Shown piece after piece: positions 25,041 through 35,478 of a stretch of DNA of 64,000 nt. The notes below the pieces were generated by a model that was not told where the DNA came from, made no database searches, and saw only the letters and a list, made by a program, of their open reading frames with translations. A program made the position numbers and the translations under genes. The DNA lies in NCBI RefSeq assembly GCF_030852425.1, contig NZ_NSDM01000007.1, forward strand, positions 310,001-374,000, read 5' to 3'. Each line of letters begins with the position of its first letter. Position 1 is the first letter of the stretch. The stretch comes from Saccharothrix longispora. Its GTDB lineage: Bacteria > Actinomycetota > Actinomycetes > Mycobacteriales > Pseudonocardiaceae.

Positions 25041-26219
25041 TCACCACCTCACCATCAGTGCCTGCGGGCCACGGATCAGTCTGCCCTTCTTGAACGTCAC
25101 GTCACCGTCCAGTCGGAGCAATGGGAACCGCTTGAGCAAGGTGCCCACGGCGACCTGCAACTCCATCCGGGCCAGCGGGGCGCCGATGCAGTGGTGCGCG
25201 CCGTGGCCGAACATGATGTGCGGGTTGTGCTCGCGGTGGAAGTCGATCTCCTCCGGGCGGTCGAACACCGACGGGTCGCGGTTCGCGGCCACGTTGTTGA
25301 CGAACACGGCCTCACCGGCGGTGATCGTCACGCCGGACAGCTCGACGTCCTCCTTGGCGATCCGCGGGAACCCCGCCGAGCCGCCCAGCGGTGTGATCCG
25401 CAGCAGCTCCTCGACGGCCGCGGGCACCAGGGACGGGTCGTCGCGCAGCTCGGCGGCCCGGTCGGGGTTGCGCAGCAGGGTGACGACGAAGTTGCCGATC
25501 TGGTTCGCCGTGGTCTCGTGCCCCGCGACCAGCAGCGCCACGCCGAACGAGACCAGTTCCTCCTCGCTGAGCCGGTCCTCGTCGTCGTGCGCGGCGACCA
25601 GCGCGGACAGCATGTCGTCGGTCGGCCGTCCGCGCTTGTCCTGCACGAGGCCCTGGATGTAGCCGGTCAGCGCCTCGCCGGCCGCGACGATCTCGGCGGG
25701 CTCGAACGCGGTGATCGCCACCGCCGCGTCCGACCAGCCCCGGAACCTGGCCCGGTCCTCGACGGGGACGCCGAGCATCTCGCAGATGATCGTGATGGGC
25801 AGCGGCATGGCGAGCGCTTCGACGAGGTCGGCGGGCGGCCCCTGCGCCTCCAGGTCGTCGAGCAGGCCGTCCACGACCTCCTGCGCCCGCTCGCGCAGCT
25901 GCTCGGTCCGCCGGGCGGTGAACGCCCTGGCCACGAGCCTGCGCAGCCGGGTGTGGTCCGGCGGGTCCATGGTCAGGATGTTCGCATCGGTCTGGATGTT
26001 CGGCAGCGTGCGCGGCACGTCGGCGTTCAGCGCCGCCGCACGGCTGAAGCGCGGGTCGGCGAGCACGGCCTTGACGTCGTCGTACCTGGTGGCCAGCCAC
26101 GCGTCGCCGCCGAACGGCAGGCGGACGCGCGCGACCGGTTCGCCGCGCTGGAGTTCCAGGTAGGAGGGGTTCAGCGTGAGGTCGTCGGGCTCGGCGAACG
26201 GATAGGACCTGATCTCCAT
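25041..26219 (-). CDS. Cytochrome P450 monooxygenase
   Basis: A 392-residue soluble actinobacterial P450. The I-helix oxygen-activation motif AGHETTANQ, the K-helix EELLR, the PPDHTRLRRLV segment, and the haem loop FGHGAHHCIG with Cys ligand C344 are all intact. It resembles CYP105/CYP107-like enzymes, but subfamily assignment would need an alignment. The adjoining ferredoxin supplies electrons. No biosynthetic genes flank it, so the substrate is open: xenobiotic, fatty acid or a remote pathway. Confidence 0.95.
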   Translation of the reverse strand: MEIRSYPFAEPDDLTLNPSYLELQRGEPVARVRLPFGGDAWLATRYDDVKAVLADPRFSRAAALNADVPRTLPNIQTDANILTMDPPDHTRLRRLVARAFTARRTEQLRERAQEVVDGLLDDLEAQGPPADLVEALAMPLPITIICEMLGVPVEDRARFRGWSDAAVAITAFEPAEIVAAGEALTGYIQGLVQDKRGRPTDDMLSALVAAHDDEDRLSEEELVSFGVALLVAGHETTANQIGNFVVTLLRNPDRAAELRDDPSLVPAAVEELLRITPLGGSAGFPRIAKEDVELSGVTITAGEAVFVNNVAANRDPSVFDRPEEIDFHREHNPHIMFGHGAHHCIGAPLARMELQVAVGTLLKRFPLLRLDGDVTFKKGRLIRGPQALMVRW

Positions 26220-26335
26220 CGGTGCCCCCTAGCAGGCGGTGGCTCGATCCCGACAGTAGGCAGGCCACTACGCACCGTCAACCGAGCCGGACGCCCCCCA
26301 CCCCGGACGGCGACGGCGCCGCGCCCACGGCCTGG

Positions 26336-27601
26336 TCAGGAGTTCGACCGCACGTGCCCGTCGCCCCAGACCACCCACTTGGACGAGGTCAGCTCGGCCA
26401 GGCCCATCGGGCCGCGCGCGTGCAGCTTCTGCGTGGAGATGCCGATCTCCGCGCCCATGCCGAACTCGCCGCCGTCGGTGAACGCGGTCGAGGCGTTGAC
26501 CATGACCGCCGCCGCGTCCACCCGCGCGGTGAACCTGCGCGCGGCCGCCAGGTCGCCGGTCACGATCGCCTCGGTGTGCCCCGAGCCGTGGACCGCGATG
26601 TGCTCGATGGCCTCGTCGATCGAGTCGACCACGCGGGCCGCGATGTCCAGCGACAGGTACTCGGTGCCCCAGTCGTCGTCGGTGGCCGCCCGCACCCGCG
26701 GGTCGTGGGCGAACCTCTCGTCGCCGTGCACGGTGACGCCCTCCGCCAGCAGGGCGTCGGTGATGCGCGGCACGAACTCGTCGGCCACGGCGGCGTGCAC
26801 CAGCAGCGACTCGGCCGAGTTGCACACACTGACCCGGCGGGTCTTGGAGTTCAGGACGATGCGCCGCGCCATGTCCAGGTCGGCGGAGGCGTCCACGTAG
26901 ACGTGCACGTTGCCCACGCCGGTCTCGATGGTCGGCACGGTGGCCTGCCGCACCACGGCGTCGATCAGGCCCGCGCCGCCGCGCGGGATCACCAGGTCGA
27001 CCAGGCCGCGCGCGGTGATGAGGTGGGTGACCGACGCGCGGTCGTGGCACGGCAGCAGCTGCACGGCGTCCGCGGGCAGGCCGGTGGTCTCCAGGGCGTC
27101 GCGCAGGATCGCCACGAGCGCGGTGTTGGAGTGCTCCGCGGACGACGAACCGCGCAGCAGCGCCGCGTTGCCGGACTTGAGCGCGAGACCGGCCGCGTCG
27201 ACCGTGACGTTCGGACGGGCCTCGTAGACCATGCCGACCACGCCCATCGGGACGCGGACCTGCTTGAGCTCCAGGCCGTTCGGCAGGATCGAGCCGCGCA
27301 GCACCTCGCCCACCGGGTCCGCGAGGCCGGCCACCGTCTCCAGGCCCCGGGCCACGCCCTCGACGCGCGCCTCGGACAGCGCGAGGCGGTCCAGCAGACC
27401 CTGGGACAGGCCGGCGGCCCTGCCCGCTTCGAGGTCCTTCGCGTTGGCCTCCAGCACCTCGCCGGCCCGCGCGCGCAGCGCGGCGGCCATCTCGTGCAGG
27501 GCTGCGTCCTTGCGCTCGCGGGTGGCGAGGGCGAGGTCGTGGGCGGCGACACGGGCGCGGCGGGCCGCGGCGTGCACCTGTTCGCGCAGGTCGTCAGTCA
27601 C
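26336..27601 (-). CDS. proA: Gamma-glutamyl phosphate reductase
   Basis: A 421-residue NADPH-dependent reductase making glutamate-5-semialdehyde in proline synthesis. Visible are [20 protein letters not shown], the catalytic cysteine in RVSVCNSAE (about residue 255), and a complete C-terminus ([11 protein letters not shown]). The N-terminus fits the ATG at 27601. proB lies 4 kb away, separated by RecQ, a GNAT and a transporter, a separation also seen in Mycobacterium with different genes between. Confidence 0.96.
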   Translation of the reverse strand: MTDDLREQVHAAARRARVAAHDLALATRERKDAALHEMAAALRARAGEVLEANAKDLEAGRAAGLSQGLLDRLALSEARVEGVARGLETVAGLADPVGEVLRGSILPNGLELKQVRVPMGVVGMVYEARPNVTVDAAGLALKSGNAALLRGSSSAEHSNTALVAILRDALETTGLPADAVQLLPCHDRASVTHLITARGLVDLVIPRGGAGLIDAVVRQATVPTIETGVGNVHVYVDASADLDMARRIVLNSKTRRVSVCNSAESLLVHAAVADEFVPRITDALLAEGVTVHGDERFAHDPRVRAATDDDWGTEYLSLDIAARVVDSIDEAIEHIAVHGSGHTEAIVTGDLAAARRFTARVDAAAVMVNASTAFTDGGEFGMGAEIGISTQKLHARGPMGLAELTSSKWVVWGDGHVRSNS

Positions 27602-27690
27602 GGCCTTCAGCCTACGGTCACCCGGTCGTGGCTGTCGCCGAGGTTCTCGCGGACCGGACCCCGTCGGCGGTGTCTGCCAGAGTGGGCGGC

Positions 27691-29769
27691 ATGGACGACA
27701 ACGCGCTCCGCGAACTGGCCGAGGAACGGCTGAGGGCCCTGGCGGGTCCCCGGGCCGTGCTGCGGGAGGACCAGTGGACCGCGATCCGGGCCCTGGTCTC
27801 CGAGCGCAGGCGCGCCCTGGTGGTCCAGCGGACGGGGTGGGGCAAGTCCGCGGTGTACTTCATCGCCACGGCGCTGCTGCGGTCCCTGGGCGAGGGGCCG
27901 ACGGTGATCGTGTCGCCGCTGCTGGCGCTGATGCGCAACCAGGTGGACGCGGCGGCGCGCGCGGGCGTGCACGCGGCGACGATCAACTCGGCGAACACCG
28001 ACCAGTGGCAGGACGTGCAGGACCGGGTGACCTCCGGCGACGTCGACGTGCTGCTGGTGTCGCCGGAGCGGTTGAACAACCCCGACTTCCGCGACACCGT
28101 GCTGCCGTCGCTGACCGCGTCGGCGGGGCTGCTGGTGGTGGACGAGGCGCACTGCATCTCCGACTGGGGCCACGACTTCCGGCCGGACTACCGGCGGCTG
28201 CGGACGCTGCTGACCGAACTGCCGGCGGGCGTGCCGGTGCTGGCGACCACGGCGACCGCGAACGACCGCGTGGTGCGGGACGTGGCGGAGCAGCTCGGGC
28301 TGGGCGCGGGCACGGACACCCTGGTGCTGCGCGGCCCGCTGGACCGCGAGAGCCTGCGGTTGGCGGCGGTGCGGCTGCCGACCGCCGAGGCGCGGCTGGG
28401 ATGGCTGGCCGAGCGGCTGGGGACCCTGCCGGGCTCGGGGATCATCTACACCCTGACCGTGGCCTCGGCGGACGACGTGGCGGCGTTCCTGCGCTCGCGC
28501 GGTTTCGAGGTGGCGGCCTACTCGGGGCGCACGGACCCGGCGGAGCGGCAGCGCGCCGAGGAGGACCTGCTCGCCAACCGGGTCAAGGCCCTGGTGGCGA
28601 CCTCCGCGCTGGGAATGGGGTTCGACAAGCCGGACCTGGGGTTCGTGGTGCACCTGGGCGCCCCGCCCTCCCCCATCGCCTACTACCAGCAGATCGGCCG
28701 CGCCGGGCGCGGCGTGGAGCGGGCGGAGGTGCTGCTGCTGCCCGGCCCCGAGGACCGCGACATCTGGGCGTACTTCGCGTCCCTGGCGTTCCCACCTGAA
28801 CGGGTGGTCCGCCAGGTCCTCGACGCACTGTCGCCCGATCGAGCGATGTCAACGGCGGCGCTGGAGCCCATAGTGGAGTTGTCCCGCACCCGACTGGAAG
28901 TCGTGCTGAAGGTGCTGGACGTGGACGGCGCCGTGCGGCGGGTGCGCGGCGGGTGGCTGTCGACGGGGCAGCCGTGGTCCTACGACGCCGAGCGGTACGA
29001 GCGGATCGCGGCGGCGCGGGAGGTCGAGCAGCGGGCGGTGCTCGACTACCTGGCCACCGACGGCTGCCGCATGGAGTTCCTGCTGCGGCAGTTGGACGAT
29101 CCGCACGCGGCGCCGTGCGGGCGGTGCGACAACTGCACGGGCGAGCGGCCGTCCGCGGAGGTGTCGGAGGCGGCGTCCTCGGCGGCGCGCGAGCGGCTGC
29201 TGCGGCCGGGCGTCGAGGTGGAGCCGCGCAAGATGTGGCCGACGGGCATGGCTTCGGCGGGCGTGTCCCTCTCGGGCAAGATCCCGGCGGGCGAGGCGGC
29301 GTCCACCGGGCGGGCGTTGGGGCGGCTGACCGACATCGGCTGGGGCAACCGGTTGCGGTCGCTGTTCGCCGAGCCCGACCAGCAGATCCCGGAGGACGTG
29401 TTCGCCGCGTGCGTGAAGGTGCTGTCCTCGTGGGGATGGGCGGAACGACCGGTGGGCGTGGTGACGGTGGGGTCGCGGACGCGGCCGGAGTTGGTGGACA
29501 GCTTCGGCCGGCGGATCGCGTCCGTCGGCAGGCTGCCGCTGCTGGGCCGGGTGTGGTTGGGCGAGGCCACGCACCGGGCCAACAGCGCGCAGCGGCTGGC
29601 AGGGCTGGTGCGCGAGTGCGAGGCACCGGACCTGTCCGGTGTGGACGGTCCCGTGCTCCTGGTGGACGACCAGGTCGACACCGGTTGGACGATGACGGTG
29701 GCGGCCCGGCTGCTGCGGCGGGCGGGGGCGTCGGCGGTGCTGCCGTTCGCGCTGGCGGTGACGGCGTGA
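27691..29769 (+). CDS. RecQ-family DNA helicase with C-terminal phosphoribosyltransferase-like domain
   Basis: A 692-residue protein. The helicase core has Walker A QRTGWGKS (46-53), [19 protein letters not shown] (DEAH box), TATAN, and the helicase C domain ending [10 protein letters not shown] zinc-binding Cys cluster (CRMEF...CGRCDNC, about 455-475) follows. Residues about 520-692 form a second domain ending in [14 protein letters not shown] (655-668), the PRPP-binding loop of type I phosphoribosyltransferases. Whether that domain is catalytic or only binds a nucleotide is unknown. Start is the ATG at 27691. The GNAT gene overlaps its stop by four bases. Confidence 0.9.
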   Translation: MDDNALRELAEERLRALAGPRAVLREDQWTAIRALVSERRRALVVQRTGWGKSAVYFIATALLRSLGEGPTVIVSPLLALMRNQVDAAARAGVHAATINSANTDQWQDVQDRVTSGDVDVLLVSPERLNNPDFRDTVLPSLTASAGLLVVDEAHCISDWGHDFRPDYRRLRTLLTELPAGVPVLATTATANDRVVRDVAEQLGLGAGTDTLVLRGPLDRESLRLAAVRLPTAEARLGWLAERLGTLPGSGIIYTLTVASADDVAAFLRSRGFEVAAYSGRTDPAERQRAEEDLLANRVKALVATSALGMGFDKPDLGFVVHLGAPPSPIAYYQQIGRAGRGVERAEVLLLPGPEDRDIWAYFASLAFPPERVVRQVLDALSPDRAMSTAALEPIVELSRTRLEVVLKVLDVDGAVRRVRGGWLSTGQPWSYDAERYERIAAAREVEQRAVLDYLATDGCRMEFLLRQLDDPHAAPCGRCDNCTGERPSAEVSEAASSAARERLLRPGVEVEPRKMWPTGMASAGVSLSGKIPAGEAASTGRALGRLTDIGWGNRLRSLFAEPDQQIPEDVFAACVKVLSSWGWAERPVGVVTVGSRTRPELVDSFGRRIASVGRLPLLGRVWLGEATHRANSAQRLAGLVRECEAPDLSGVDGPVLLVDDQVDTGWTMTVAARLLRRAGASAVLPFALAVTA

Positions 29770-30302
29770 CGCTGGTTGCGACCAGGTTGGTGCTGCGGTC
29801 GTTCTCGGCGGCCGACGCGCCGGCGTTCGCCGCCTACCGGTCCGATCCCGAGGTGGCGCGCTACCAGGGGTGGGACGCACCGTTCTCCGTGGCGCAGGCC
29901 GAGGAGTTCGTCCGGGAGGTCTCGGCGCTCGACCCGGCCGGGATCGGCTGGTACCAGTACGCCGTCGACGTGGGCGGGACACTCGTCGGCGACGTCGGCG
30001 TCAACCTGCACGAAGACCACCGCCAGGCGGAGATCGGCTACACCGTGGCCCGGGAGCACCAGCGGCGGGGTTATGCGGCGGAAGCCGTGGGCCGCCTGGT
30101 GGAGCACCTGTTCACCGACCGCGGTCTGCACCGCGTGACGGCCGAGTGCGACGCCAGGAACGACCGTTCGGCCCGGTTGCTGACCCGGCTGGGCTTTCGA
30201 CAGGAGGGGCACCGGGTGAAAGCGACGTGGCACAAGGGCGAATGGACCGATGATCTGCTGTTCGCACTGCTGGCAGAGGAATGGAGGGGTAAAAACACCT
30301 GA
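29766..30302 (+). CDS. GNAT-family acetyltransferase, RimJ/RimL type
   Basis: A 178-residue acetyltransferase of the Acetyltransf_3 subgroup: TRLVLRSFSAADAPAF at the start, acetyl-CoA loop EHQRRGYAAEAVGRL, and NDRSARLLTRLGFRQEG. These modify N-terminal amines of ribosomal proteins or small molecules. The GTG at 29766 overlaps the RecQ stop (GTGA), so it is translationally coupled to the helicase. The substrate is not predictable. Confidence 0.88.
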   Translation: MTLVATRLVLRSFSAADAPAFAAYRSDPEVARYQGWDAPFSVAQAEEFVREVSALDPAGIGWYQYAVDVGGTLVGDVGVNLHEDHRQAEIGYTVAREHQRRGYAAEAVGRLVEHLFTDRGLHRVTAECDARNDRSARLLTRLGFRQEGHRVKATWHKGEWTDDLLFALLAEEWRGKNT

Positions 30303-30360
30303 ATGCGACAGTTCGGTATCGCCACTACCGATTGCGGGGTCCATGTGGTTCGGTCCCGGC

Positions 30361-31626
30361 ATGTCCGCCGTGGATACCGAACACCGCCTTCCTGTGCGCA
30401 AACTCGTCGCAGCCTCGATCGGCAACGCCATCGAGTGGTACGACTGGACCATCTACGCCACTTTCAGCATCTACTTCGCCACGCAGATCTTCCCCAAGGA
30501 CAATCCCCAGTTAGCCCTGATCAACACGTTCGCCGCCTACGCCCTGGCGTTCTTCTTCCGACCACTGGGCGGCTATCTGCTCGGCCGGTTCGCCGACCTG
30601 CGCGGGCGGCGGGCGGCGATGCTGCTGACCATCGTGCTGATGGCGGGCGGGTCGGTGGCGATCGGTCTGCTGCCCACCTACGCGCAGGTGGGGTGGCTGG
30701 CCCCGGTCCTGCTGCTGCTCGCCCGGTTGGCGCAGGGCCTGTCGGTGGGCGGTGAGGTGTCGAACGCGTCGGCGTACCTGGCGGAGATCGCACCGCCGCA
30801 CCGCCGGGGCCGGTACTCGTCGTTCTTCTACATCTCCACCGGCATCTCGGTGCTGACGGCGTCGCTGCTCGGGTTCTTCATGGCCCGCTCGCTCGACGCC
30901 GCGCAGCTGGCGTCGTGGGGCTGGCGCATCCCGTTCCTGGTCGGCGGCGCGCTCGGTCTGGTGGGGCTGTGGCTGCGGCGCAGCCTGGAGGAGACCGAGC
31001 AGTTCGAGCAGAACAAGGCCAAGGCCAAGGCCCTGCGCAACCCGCTGCTGGTGACCCTGCGGGAGCACCCGAAGGCGGTCGGCCGGCTCGTCGGCTTCAC
31101 GATGCTCTCGACGCTGTGCTACTACACGTTCTTCAGCGCGCTGACGCCGTTCGCGGTGTCGAAGCGGGGCGCGGACCCGGTGGACGTGTTCCTGGCGCTC
31201 TCCATCGCCACGGTCATGTTCATCGCCCTGCAGTACCCGATGGGCGCGTTGTCGGACAAGTACGGCCGCAAGCCGCAATTGCTGGTCTGGGCGGGCGCGA
31301 CGGCGTTGTTGGTGGTGCCGCTGTCGACGTTGATCGGGCCGAGCGTGGGCAACCTGCTGCTCGTGTTCTGCGTGGGTTCGGGCATCTACACGGCGATGAC
31401 GTCGGTGGCCCCGGCGGTGATGAGCGAGCTGTTCCCGACGGAGCTGCGGGCACTGGGCATCGGCTCCTGGTACAACCTGACCGTCGCCCTGTTCGGCGGC
31501 ACCGCGCCACTGGTGATCCAGTGGCTGCCCGGCACCCTGTTCTTCTACTACGTCGCGGGCGCCGCCGTCATCGCGTTCCTCGTCATCCTCGGCATGCCGG
31601 AGACGAAGGGCGACGAACTGCACTAA
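30361..31626 (+). CDS. MFS transporter of the metabolite:H+ symporter (MHS) family
   Basis: A 421-residue, twelve-helix membrane protein. The N-terminus [19 protein letters not shown], the loop [12 protein letters not shown] (MFS motif A) and [21 protein letters not shown] place it with the ShiA/KgtP/ProP symporters for organic acids or betaines. The specific substrate is unknown. The ATG at 30361 is taken as start; an ATG 18 bases earlier is possible and neither has a clear ribosome site. The last four bases overlap the convergent proB stop. Confidence 0.9.
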   Translation: MSAVDTEHRLPVRKLVAASIGNAIEWYDWTIYATFSIYFATQIFPKDNPQLALINTFAAYALAFFFRPLGGYLLGRFADLRGRRAAMLLTIVLMAGGSVAIGLLPTYAQVGWLAPVLLLLARLAQGLSVGGEVSNASAYLAEIAPPHRRGRYSSFFYISTGISVLTASLLGFFMARSLDAAQLASWGWRIPFLVGGALGLVGLWLRRSLEETEQFEQNKAKAKALRNPLLVTLREHPKAVGRLVGFTMLSTLCYYTFFSALTPFAVSKRGADPVDVFLALSIATVMFIALQYPMGALSDKYGRKPQLLVWAGATALLVVPLSTLIGPSVGNLLLVFCVGSGIYTAMTSVAPAVMSELFPTELRALGIGSWYNLTVALFGGTAPLVIQWLPGTLFFYYVAGAAVIAFLVILGMPETKGDELH

Positions 31627-32753
31627 ATCCGCAGGGGCACGAGGTCGTCGGCGTGCACGACCTCGCGGCGCTGCTCGGCCGGCAGGTCGTGACTCGACCG
31701 GCCGATCAGCGCGGGCAGTTCGGCCGCGTCGAACGCGACCACGCCGCGCGCCACCACGTGCCCGGACGGGTCGACCAGCTCGACCACGTCACCGGCGTCG
31801 AACGCCCCCTCGACGCCGGTGACGCCGGCCGCCAGCAACGACCGCCGCCGGCCCACGACGGCGGCCACCGCGCCCTCGTCGAGGCTGAGCCTGCCGGTGG
31901 CGCCGGCGGCGTGCCCGAGCCAGAAGCGGCGGGCCGTGAGCCGGGGACCGGTGACCGCGAACGCCGTGCCGACGTCCGCCACGCTCAACGCCCGCGCCGC
32001 GTCCGACGCCCCGGCCAGCAGCACCGGGATGCCCGCCGACGCCGCCAGGTGGGCCGCCGCGAGCTTGGAGGCCATACCGCCCGTGCCGAGGCCGGACGAG
32101 CCGACCGAACCCGCCCGCACACCGTCCACGTCGGACGCGTCGACGACCTCGGTGACGCGCTGCGCGCCCGGCTTGCGCGGGTCGCCGTCGTAGAGCGCGT
32201 CCACGTCCGACAGCAGGAACAGCGCGTCCGCTCCGACGAGGTGCGCCACCAGGGCTGCCAGCCGGTCGTTGTCGCCGAACCGGATCTCCTCCGTGGCGAC
32301 CGTGTCGTTCTCGTTCACCACGGGCACGGCACCCAGCGCCAGCAACCGGGAGAACGTGCGCTGGGCGTTGCGGTAGTGCGCGCGCCGCACCACGTCGTCC
32401 GCGGTCAGCAGCACCTGGCCCACGGTCAGCGAGTAGCGGCCGAACGAGTTGGCGTACGCGTGCGCCAACGCCAACTGGCCGACGCTCGCCGCCGCCTGCT
32501 GGGTGGCGAGGTCGCGGGGCCGACGGGTCACGCCCAGCGGGGCCAGGCCCGCCGCGATCGCGCCGGAGGACACCAGCACCACCTGGCTGCCCGCGGCGCA
32601 CCGCGCGGCGACCGCGTCCACCAGGGCGTCCAACCGCGCCGGGTCGAGCCCGCCCGCGGCGGTGGTCAGCGACGACGACCCGACCTTCACCACGACCCGG
32701 GACGCCCCGGACACGGCCTGCCGGGCCTGGGACACCGTCGCCGACCCGATCAC
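31623..32753 (-). CDS. proB: Glutamate 5-kinase with PUA domain
   Basis: A 376-residue kinase for the first step of proline synthesis, normally feedback-inhibited by proline. The amino-acid-kinase domain ([12 protein letters not shown] near residue 20, [17 protein letters not shown] near 140, GTGGMASKL) is followed by a C-terminal PUA domain (about 285-365). The GTG at 32753 overlaps the obg stop (GTGA), so obg and proB are translationally coupled, as in other actinobacteria. Confidence 0.96.
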   Translation of the reverse strand: MIGSATVSQARQAVSGASRVVVKVGSSSLTTAAGGLDPARLDALVDAVAARCAAGSQVVLVSSGAIAAGLAPLGVTRRPRDLATQQAAASVGQLALAHAYANSFGRYSLTVGQVLLTADDVVRRAHYRNAQRTFSRLLALGAVPVVNENDTVATEEIRFGDNDRLAALVAHLVGADALFLLSDVDALYDGDPRKPGAQRVTEVVDASDVDGVRAGSVGSSGLGTGGMASKLAAAHLAASAGIPVLLAGASDAARALSVADVGTAFAVTGPRLTARRFWLGHAAGATGRLSLDEGAVAAVVGRRRSLLAAGVTGVEGAFDAGDVVELVDPSGHVVARGVVAFDAAELPALIGRSSHDLPAEQRREVVHADDLVPLRI

Positions 32754-34240
32754 TCGTCGTCCTCGTCGAGGTCGCCCTCGCGGGAGTCGCCCCCGTCGTG
32801 GCCGTCCTCGTCGTAGGCGCCGGGGATGCGACGCGCCTTCTTCGCCGCCAACCGCTCGGACGCCCCGACCCGGTTGTTGGCCTCCAGCCGGGCGTCCGTG
32901 CCGCGGCCGGTCATGGTCATCGCGATGCCGGCGGGCGTCGTCGGCTCCCAGTCGAACACCAGCTCGCCGATGGTGACCTGGCAGCCCGGCTCGGCGCCCT
33001 TCTTGACCAGCACGTCCTCCACGCCGAGGCGGTTCAGCCGGTCGGCCAGGTAGCCGACGGCCTCGTCGTTGCTGAAGTCGGTCTGCCTGATCCAGCGCTC
33101 GGGCCGCTCGCCGCGCACGATGAACCCACCGGGCGTCTCCGGGTCCTCGACCACGGTGAAGCCCGCGTCGTCCACGGCCCTGGGCCGCAGCACGATCCGC
33201 GTCGCCTCCTGCACCGGCTTCGCCGCCCGGTACTCCTCGACGATCCGGGCCAGCGCGAACGTCAGCTCCCGCAGGCCCTCCCGGCTGGCCGTGGACACCT
33301 CGAACACCGGCAGGCCGCGAGCCTCGATGTCGGGGCGGACCATCTCCGCCAGGTCCTTCGCCTCCGGAATGTCGATCTTGTTCAGGACCACGACGCGCGG
33401 CCGCTCGGCCAGGTCGTCGGCCAGTGACGGGGTGTACTTCGCCAGCTCCTGCTCCAGCGCGTCGATGTCCGACAGCGGGTCGCGGTCCGACTCGTAGGTC
33501 GCGCAGTCCACGACGTGCGCGAGCACCGCGCAGCGCTCGATGTGCCGCAGGAAGTCCAGGCCCAGGCCCTTGCCCTCGGAAGCGCCCGGGATCAGGCCCG
33601 GCACGTCGGCCATGGTGAAGATGGTCTCGCCGCCGGTGATCACGCCCAGGTTCGGCACGAGCGTGGTGAACGGGTAGTCGGCGATCTTCGGCTTGGCCGC
33701 GGACAGCACCGAGATCAGCGACGACTTGCCCGCGGACGGGAAGCCCAGCAGGCCCACGTCGGCGACGGACTTCAGCTCCAGCACCAGGTCGTGCGTCTCG
33801 CCCGGCTCGCCGAGCAGCGCGAACCCGGGCGCCTTGCGCGCCTTGGACGCCAGCGAGGCGTTGCCGAGGCCACCGCGACCGCCCTGGGCGGCGATCAGGC
33901 GGGTGCCCTCGCCGGTGAGGTCGGCGACGACCTCGCCCTCGGGGGTCAGCACGACGGTGCCGTCGGGCACGCGCAGTTCGAGGTCCGCGCCGTTCGCGCC
34001 GTCGCGGTTGCCGCCCTGCCCGCCCTTGCCGTTGCCGGCGCTGGCGTTCGGGCGGAAGTGGAAGTCGAGGAGCGTGTGCACCTGGGAGTCGACGACCAGC
34101 ACGACGTCGCCGCCCCTGCCACCGTTCCCGCCGTCAGGACCGCCCAGCGGCTTGAACTTCTCGCGATGCACGGAGGCGACCCCGTTGCCCCCGTCACCTG
34201 CGGCGACGTGGATGACGACCCGGTCGACGAAGCGGGACAC
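32750..34240 (-). CDS. obg: Obg/CgtA GTPase
   Basis: A 496-residue GTPase for 50S assembly and stress signalling. It has the glycine-rich Obg fold (1-158, [30 protein letters not shown]), a G domain from about 160 ([20 protein letters not shown]) and an OCT domain (about 345-425), then a charged tail of about 65 residues with acidic ends. Start is the GTG at 34240 behind GGAAAT. It lies downstream of rplU-rpmA across a strong hairpin. Confidence 0.97.
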   Translation of the reverse strand: MSRFVDRVVIHVAAGDGGNGVASVHREKFKPLGGPDGGNGGRGGDVVLVVDSQVHTLLDFHFRPNASAGNGKGGQGGNRDGANGADLELRVPDGTVVLTPEGEVVADLTGEGTRLIAAQGGRGGLGNASLASKARKAPGFALLGEPGETHDLVLELKSVADVGLLGFPSAGKSSLISVLSAAKPKIADYPFTTLVPNLGVITGGETIFTMADVPGLIPGASEGKGLGLDFLRHIERCAVLAHVVDCATYESDRDPLSDIDALEQELAKYTPSLADDLAERPRVVVLNKIDIPEAKDLAEMVRPDIEARGLPVFEVSTASREGLRELTFALARIVEEYRAAKPVQEATRIVLRPRAVDDAGFTVVEDPETPGGFIVRGERPERWIRQTDFSNDEAVGYLADRLNRLGVEDVLVKKGAEPGCQVTIGELVFDWEPTTPAGIAMTMTGRGTDARLEANNRVGASERLAAKKARRIPGAYDEDGHDGGDSREGDLDEDDE

Positions 34241-34265
34241 GGGGATTTCCTTTCAGCAGAAGCAA

Positions 34266-34304
34266 CGAGGGGCGGGAACCGGAGTGCACCGGTCCCGCCC
34301 CTCG
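34266..34304 (-). terminator. Hairpin between rpmA and obg, terminator or attenuator
   Basis: CGAGGGGCGGGAACCGG (34266-34282) pairs with 34289-34304, with one bulged A and a 6-base loop. It sits 39 bases after the rpmA stop and 26 bases before obg. Partial termination would lower obg-proB expression relative to the ribosomal proteins. Confidence 0.7.
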
Positions 34305-34342
34305 TCGGAGGTCGTACACGTGTCGCGGTCTGGCGACTGCCC

Positions 34343-34606
34343 TCAGGCAGCGACCTCGACCGGGACGATGTTCACGGTCTTGCGACCGCGCTTGACGCCG
34401 AACTGCACCGACCCGGGGGTCAGGGCGAACAGCGTGTCGTCCTTGCCACGACCGACGTTGACGCCGGGGTGGAACTTGGTGCCGCGCTGGCGGATCAGGA
34501 TCTCGCCGGCCTTGACGACCTGACCGCCGAACCGCTTGACCCCGAGGTACTGGGGGTTCGAGTCACGGCCGTTGCGGGAGCTGGATGCACCCTTCTTGTG
34601 TGCCAT
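34343..34606 (-). CDS. rpmA: 50S ribosomal protein L27
   Basis: An 87-residue ribosomal protein near the peptidyl-transferase centre. [20 protein letters not shown] and [19 protein letters not shown] are diagnostic. The N-terminus has no Firmicutes-type cleavable extension. It is 14 bases downstream of rplU in the same operon. Confidence 0.98.
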   Translation of the reverse strand: MAHKKGASSSRNGRDSNPQYLGVKRFGGQVVKAGEILIRQRGTKFHPGVNVGRGKDDTLFALTPGSVQFGVKRGRKTVNIVPVEVAA

Positions 34607-34620
34607 GGCTAGTCAGATCC

Positions 34621-34935
34621 TCACTTACCGGTGATGCCGGTGACCTCGACGCGGGTCAGCTTCTGGCGGTGACCCTGGCGCTTGTGGTAACCGGTCTTGT
34701 TCTTGAACTTGTGGATGCGGATCTTGGGACCCTTGGTCTGCTCGACGACCTTGCCGGTCACCGAGAACTTCGCCAGGGCGTCGGCGTCGGAAGTGACGTC
34801 GGAACCGTCCACCACGAGGAGCGGCGCCGCGAAGGTGATCTCGGTGTCCGGCGCGCCTTCGAGCTTCTCGACCTCGATGACGTCACCGACAGCCACCTTG
34901 TACTGCTTGCCGCCGGTCTTGACGATCGCGTACAT
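34621..34935 (-). CDS. rplU: 50S ribosomal protein L21
   Basis: A 104-residue 23S rRNA-binding protein. [25 protein letters not shown] and the C-terminal [19 protein letters not shown] are diagnostic. GGAGAC precedes the ATG. It is first in rplU-rpmA, behind a good promoter about 115 bases upstream. Confidence 0.98.
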   Translation of the reverse strand: MYAIVKTGGKQYKVAVGDVIEVEKLEGAPDTEITFAAPLLVVDGSDVTSDADALAKFSVTGKVVEQTKGPKIRIHKFKNKTGYHKRQGHRQKLTRVEVTGITGK

Positions 34936-35435
34936 CGGGACGGAAGTCTCCTGCTACTCGACGGGACGGATCGCGCGCGCCTCGGCTCCACTGTGAAGAG
35001 CGGACTGGGCTTCGCACGACAGGGTCCACCAGGAAGGCGGGCCGCGTAACAGGTTACGTGGCGTCGGTCGGCGAGGTCAAACCGGGGTCGCCGCGACAGG
35101 AAAACCCTGGTCCGAGCCGGTGCGCCATAGTGTCGCCACAGTGGGCGCGCAGTGGCGGCACGGGGGTCGGGGCCACTCGGTCGAGCCCGCGCAGGGGTAA
35201 CCCCCGAGCGGCGGCCCCCTCGGGCACAGCCAACCACGAGGGGCCGACGGCGTCGGGGGACGTGCCCGCGGCTGTGGACGACTCCGTGGTCGCGAACGGC
35301 TCCGGCCGGCCGGGCGATCGTCATAGGACGCGGGCGATCGGACGCGGGCGGTCGGCCCCGAACGGGTGAACCGGAGCGGGTGGGCACGGGTGGGTGGCGC
35401 CGTGCGGCGGGCTGTGGAGCCCGGGGGCGGAACGG
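34936..35435. other. Intergenic region between rne and rplU
   Basis: Together with the rne terminator this is 543 bases without a gene. It holds the rplU promoter and a roughly 110-base untranslated leader (34936-35045), with an inverted repeat CGTAAC-AG-GTTACG at 35045-35058 over the -10. From 35082 to 35430 I see only GC-rich sequence and no reading frame with normal composition. Confidence 0.6.
35051..35080 (-). promoter_or_regulatory. rplU-rpmA promoter
   Basis: On the minus strand TTGACC (35075-35080) and TAACCT (35051-35056) are separated by 18 bases, a good housekeeping sigma-factor promoter. Transcription would begin near 35045. The inverted repeat CGTAACAGGTTACG overlaps the -10 and could be an operator. 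Confidence 0.7.
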
Positions 35436-35472
35436 GCACGGGGACGACCGCGGGTGGCGGTCGTCCCCGTGC
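35436..35472 (-). terminator. rne terminator hairpin
   Basis: Perfect 16-base arms (35436-35451 and 35457-35472) with a 5-base loop, beginning seven bases after the rne stop. There is no U-tract. Confidence 0.8.
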
Positions 35473-35478
35473 GTCCGG

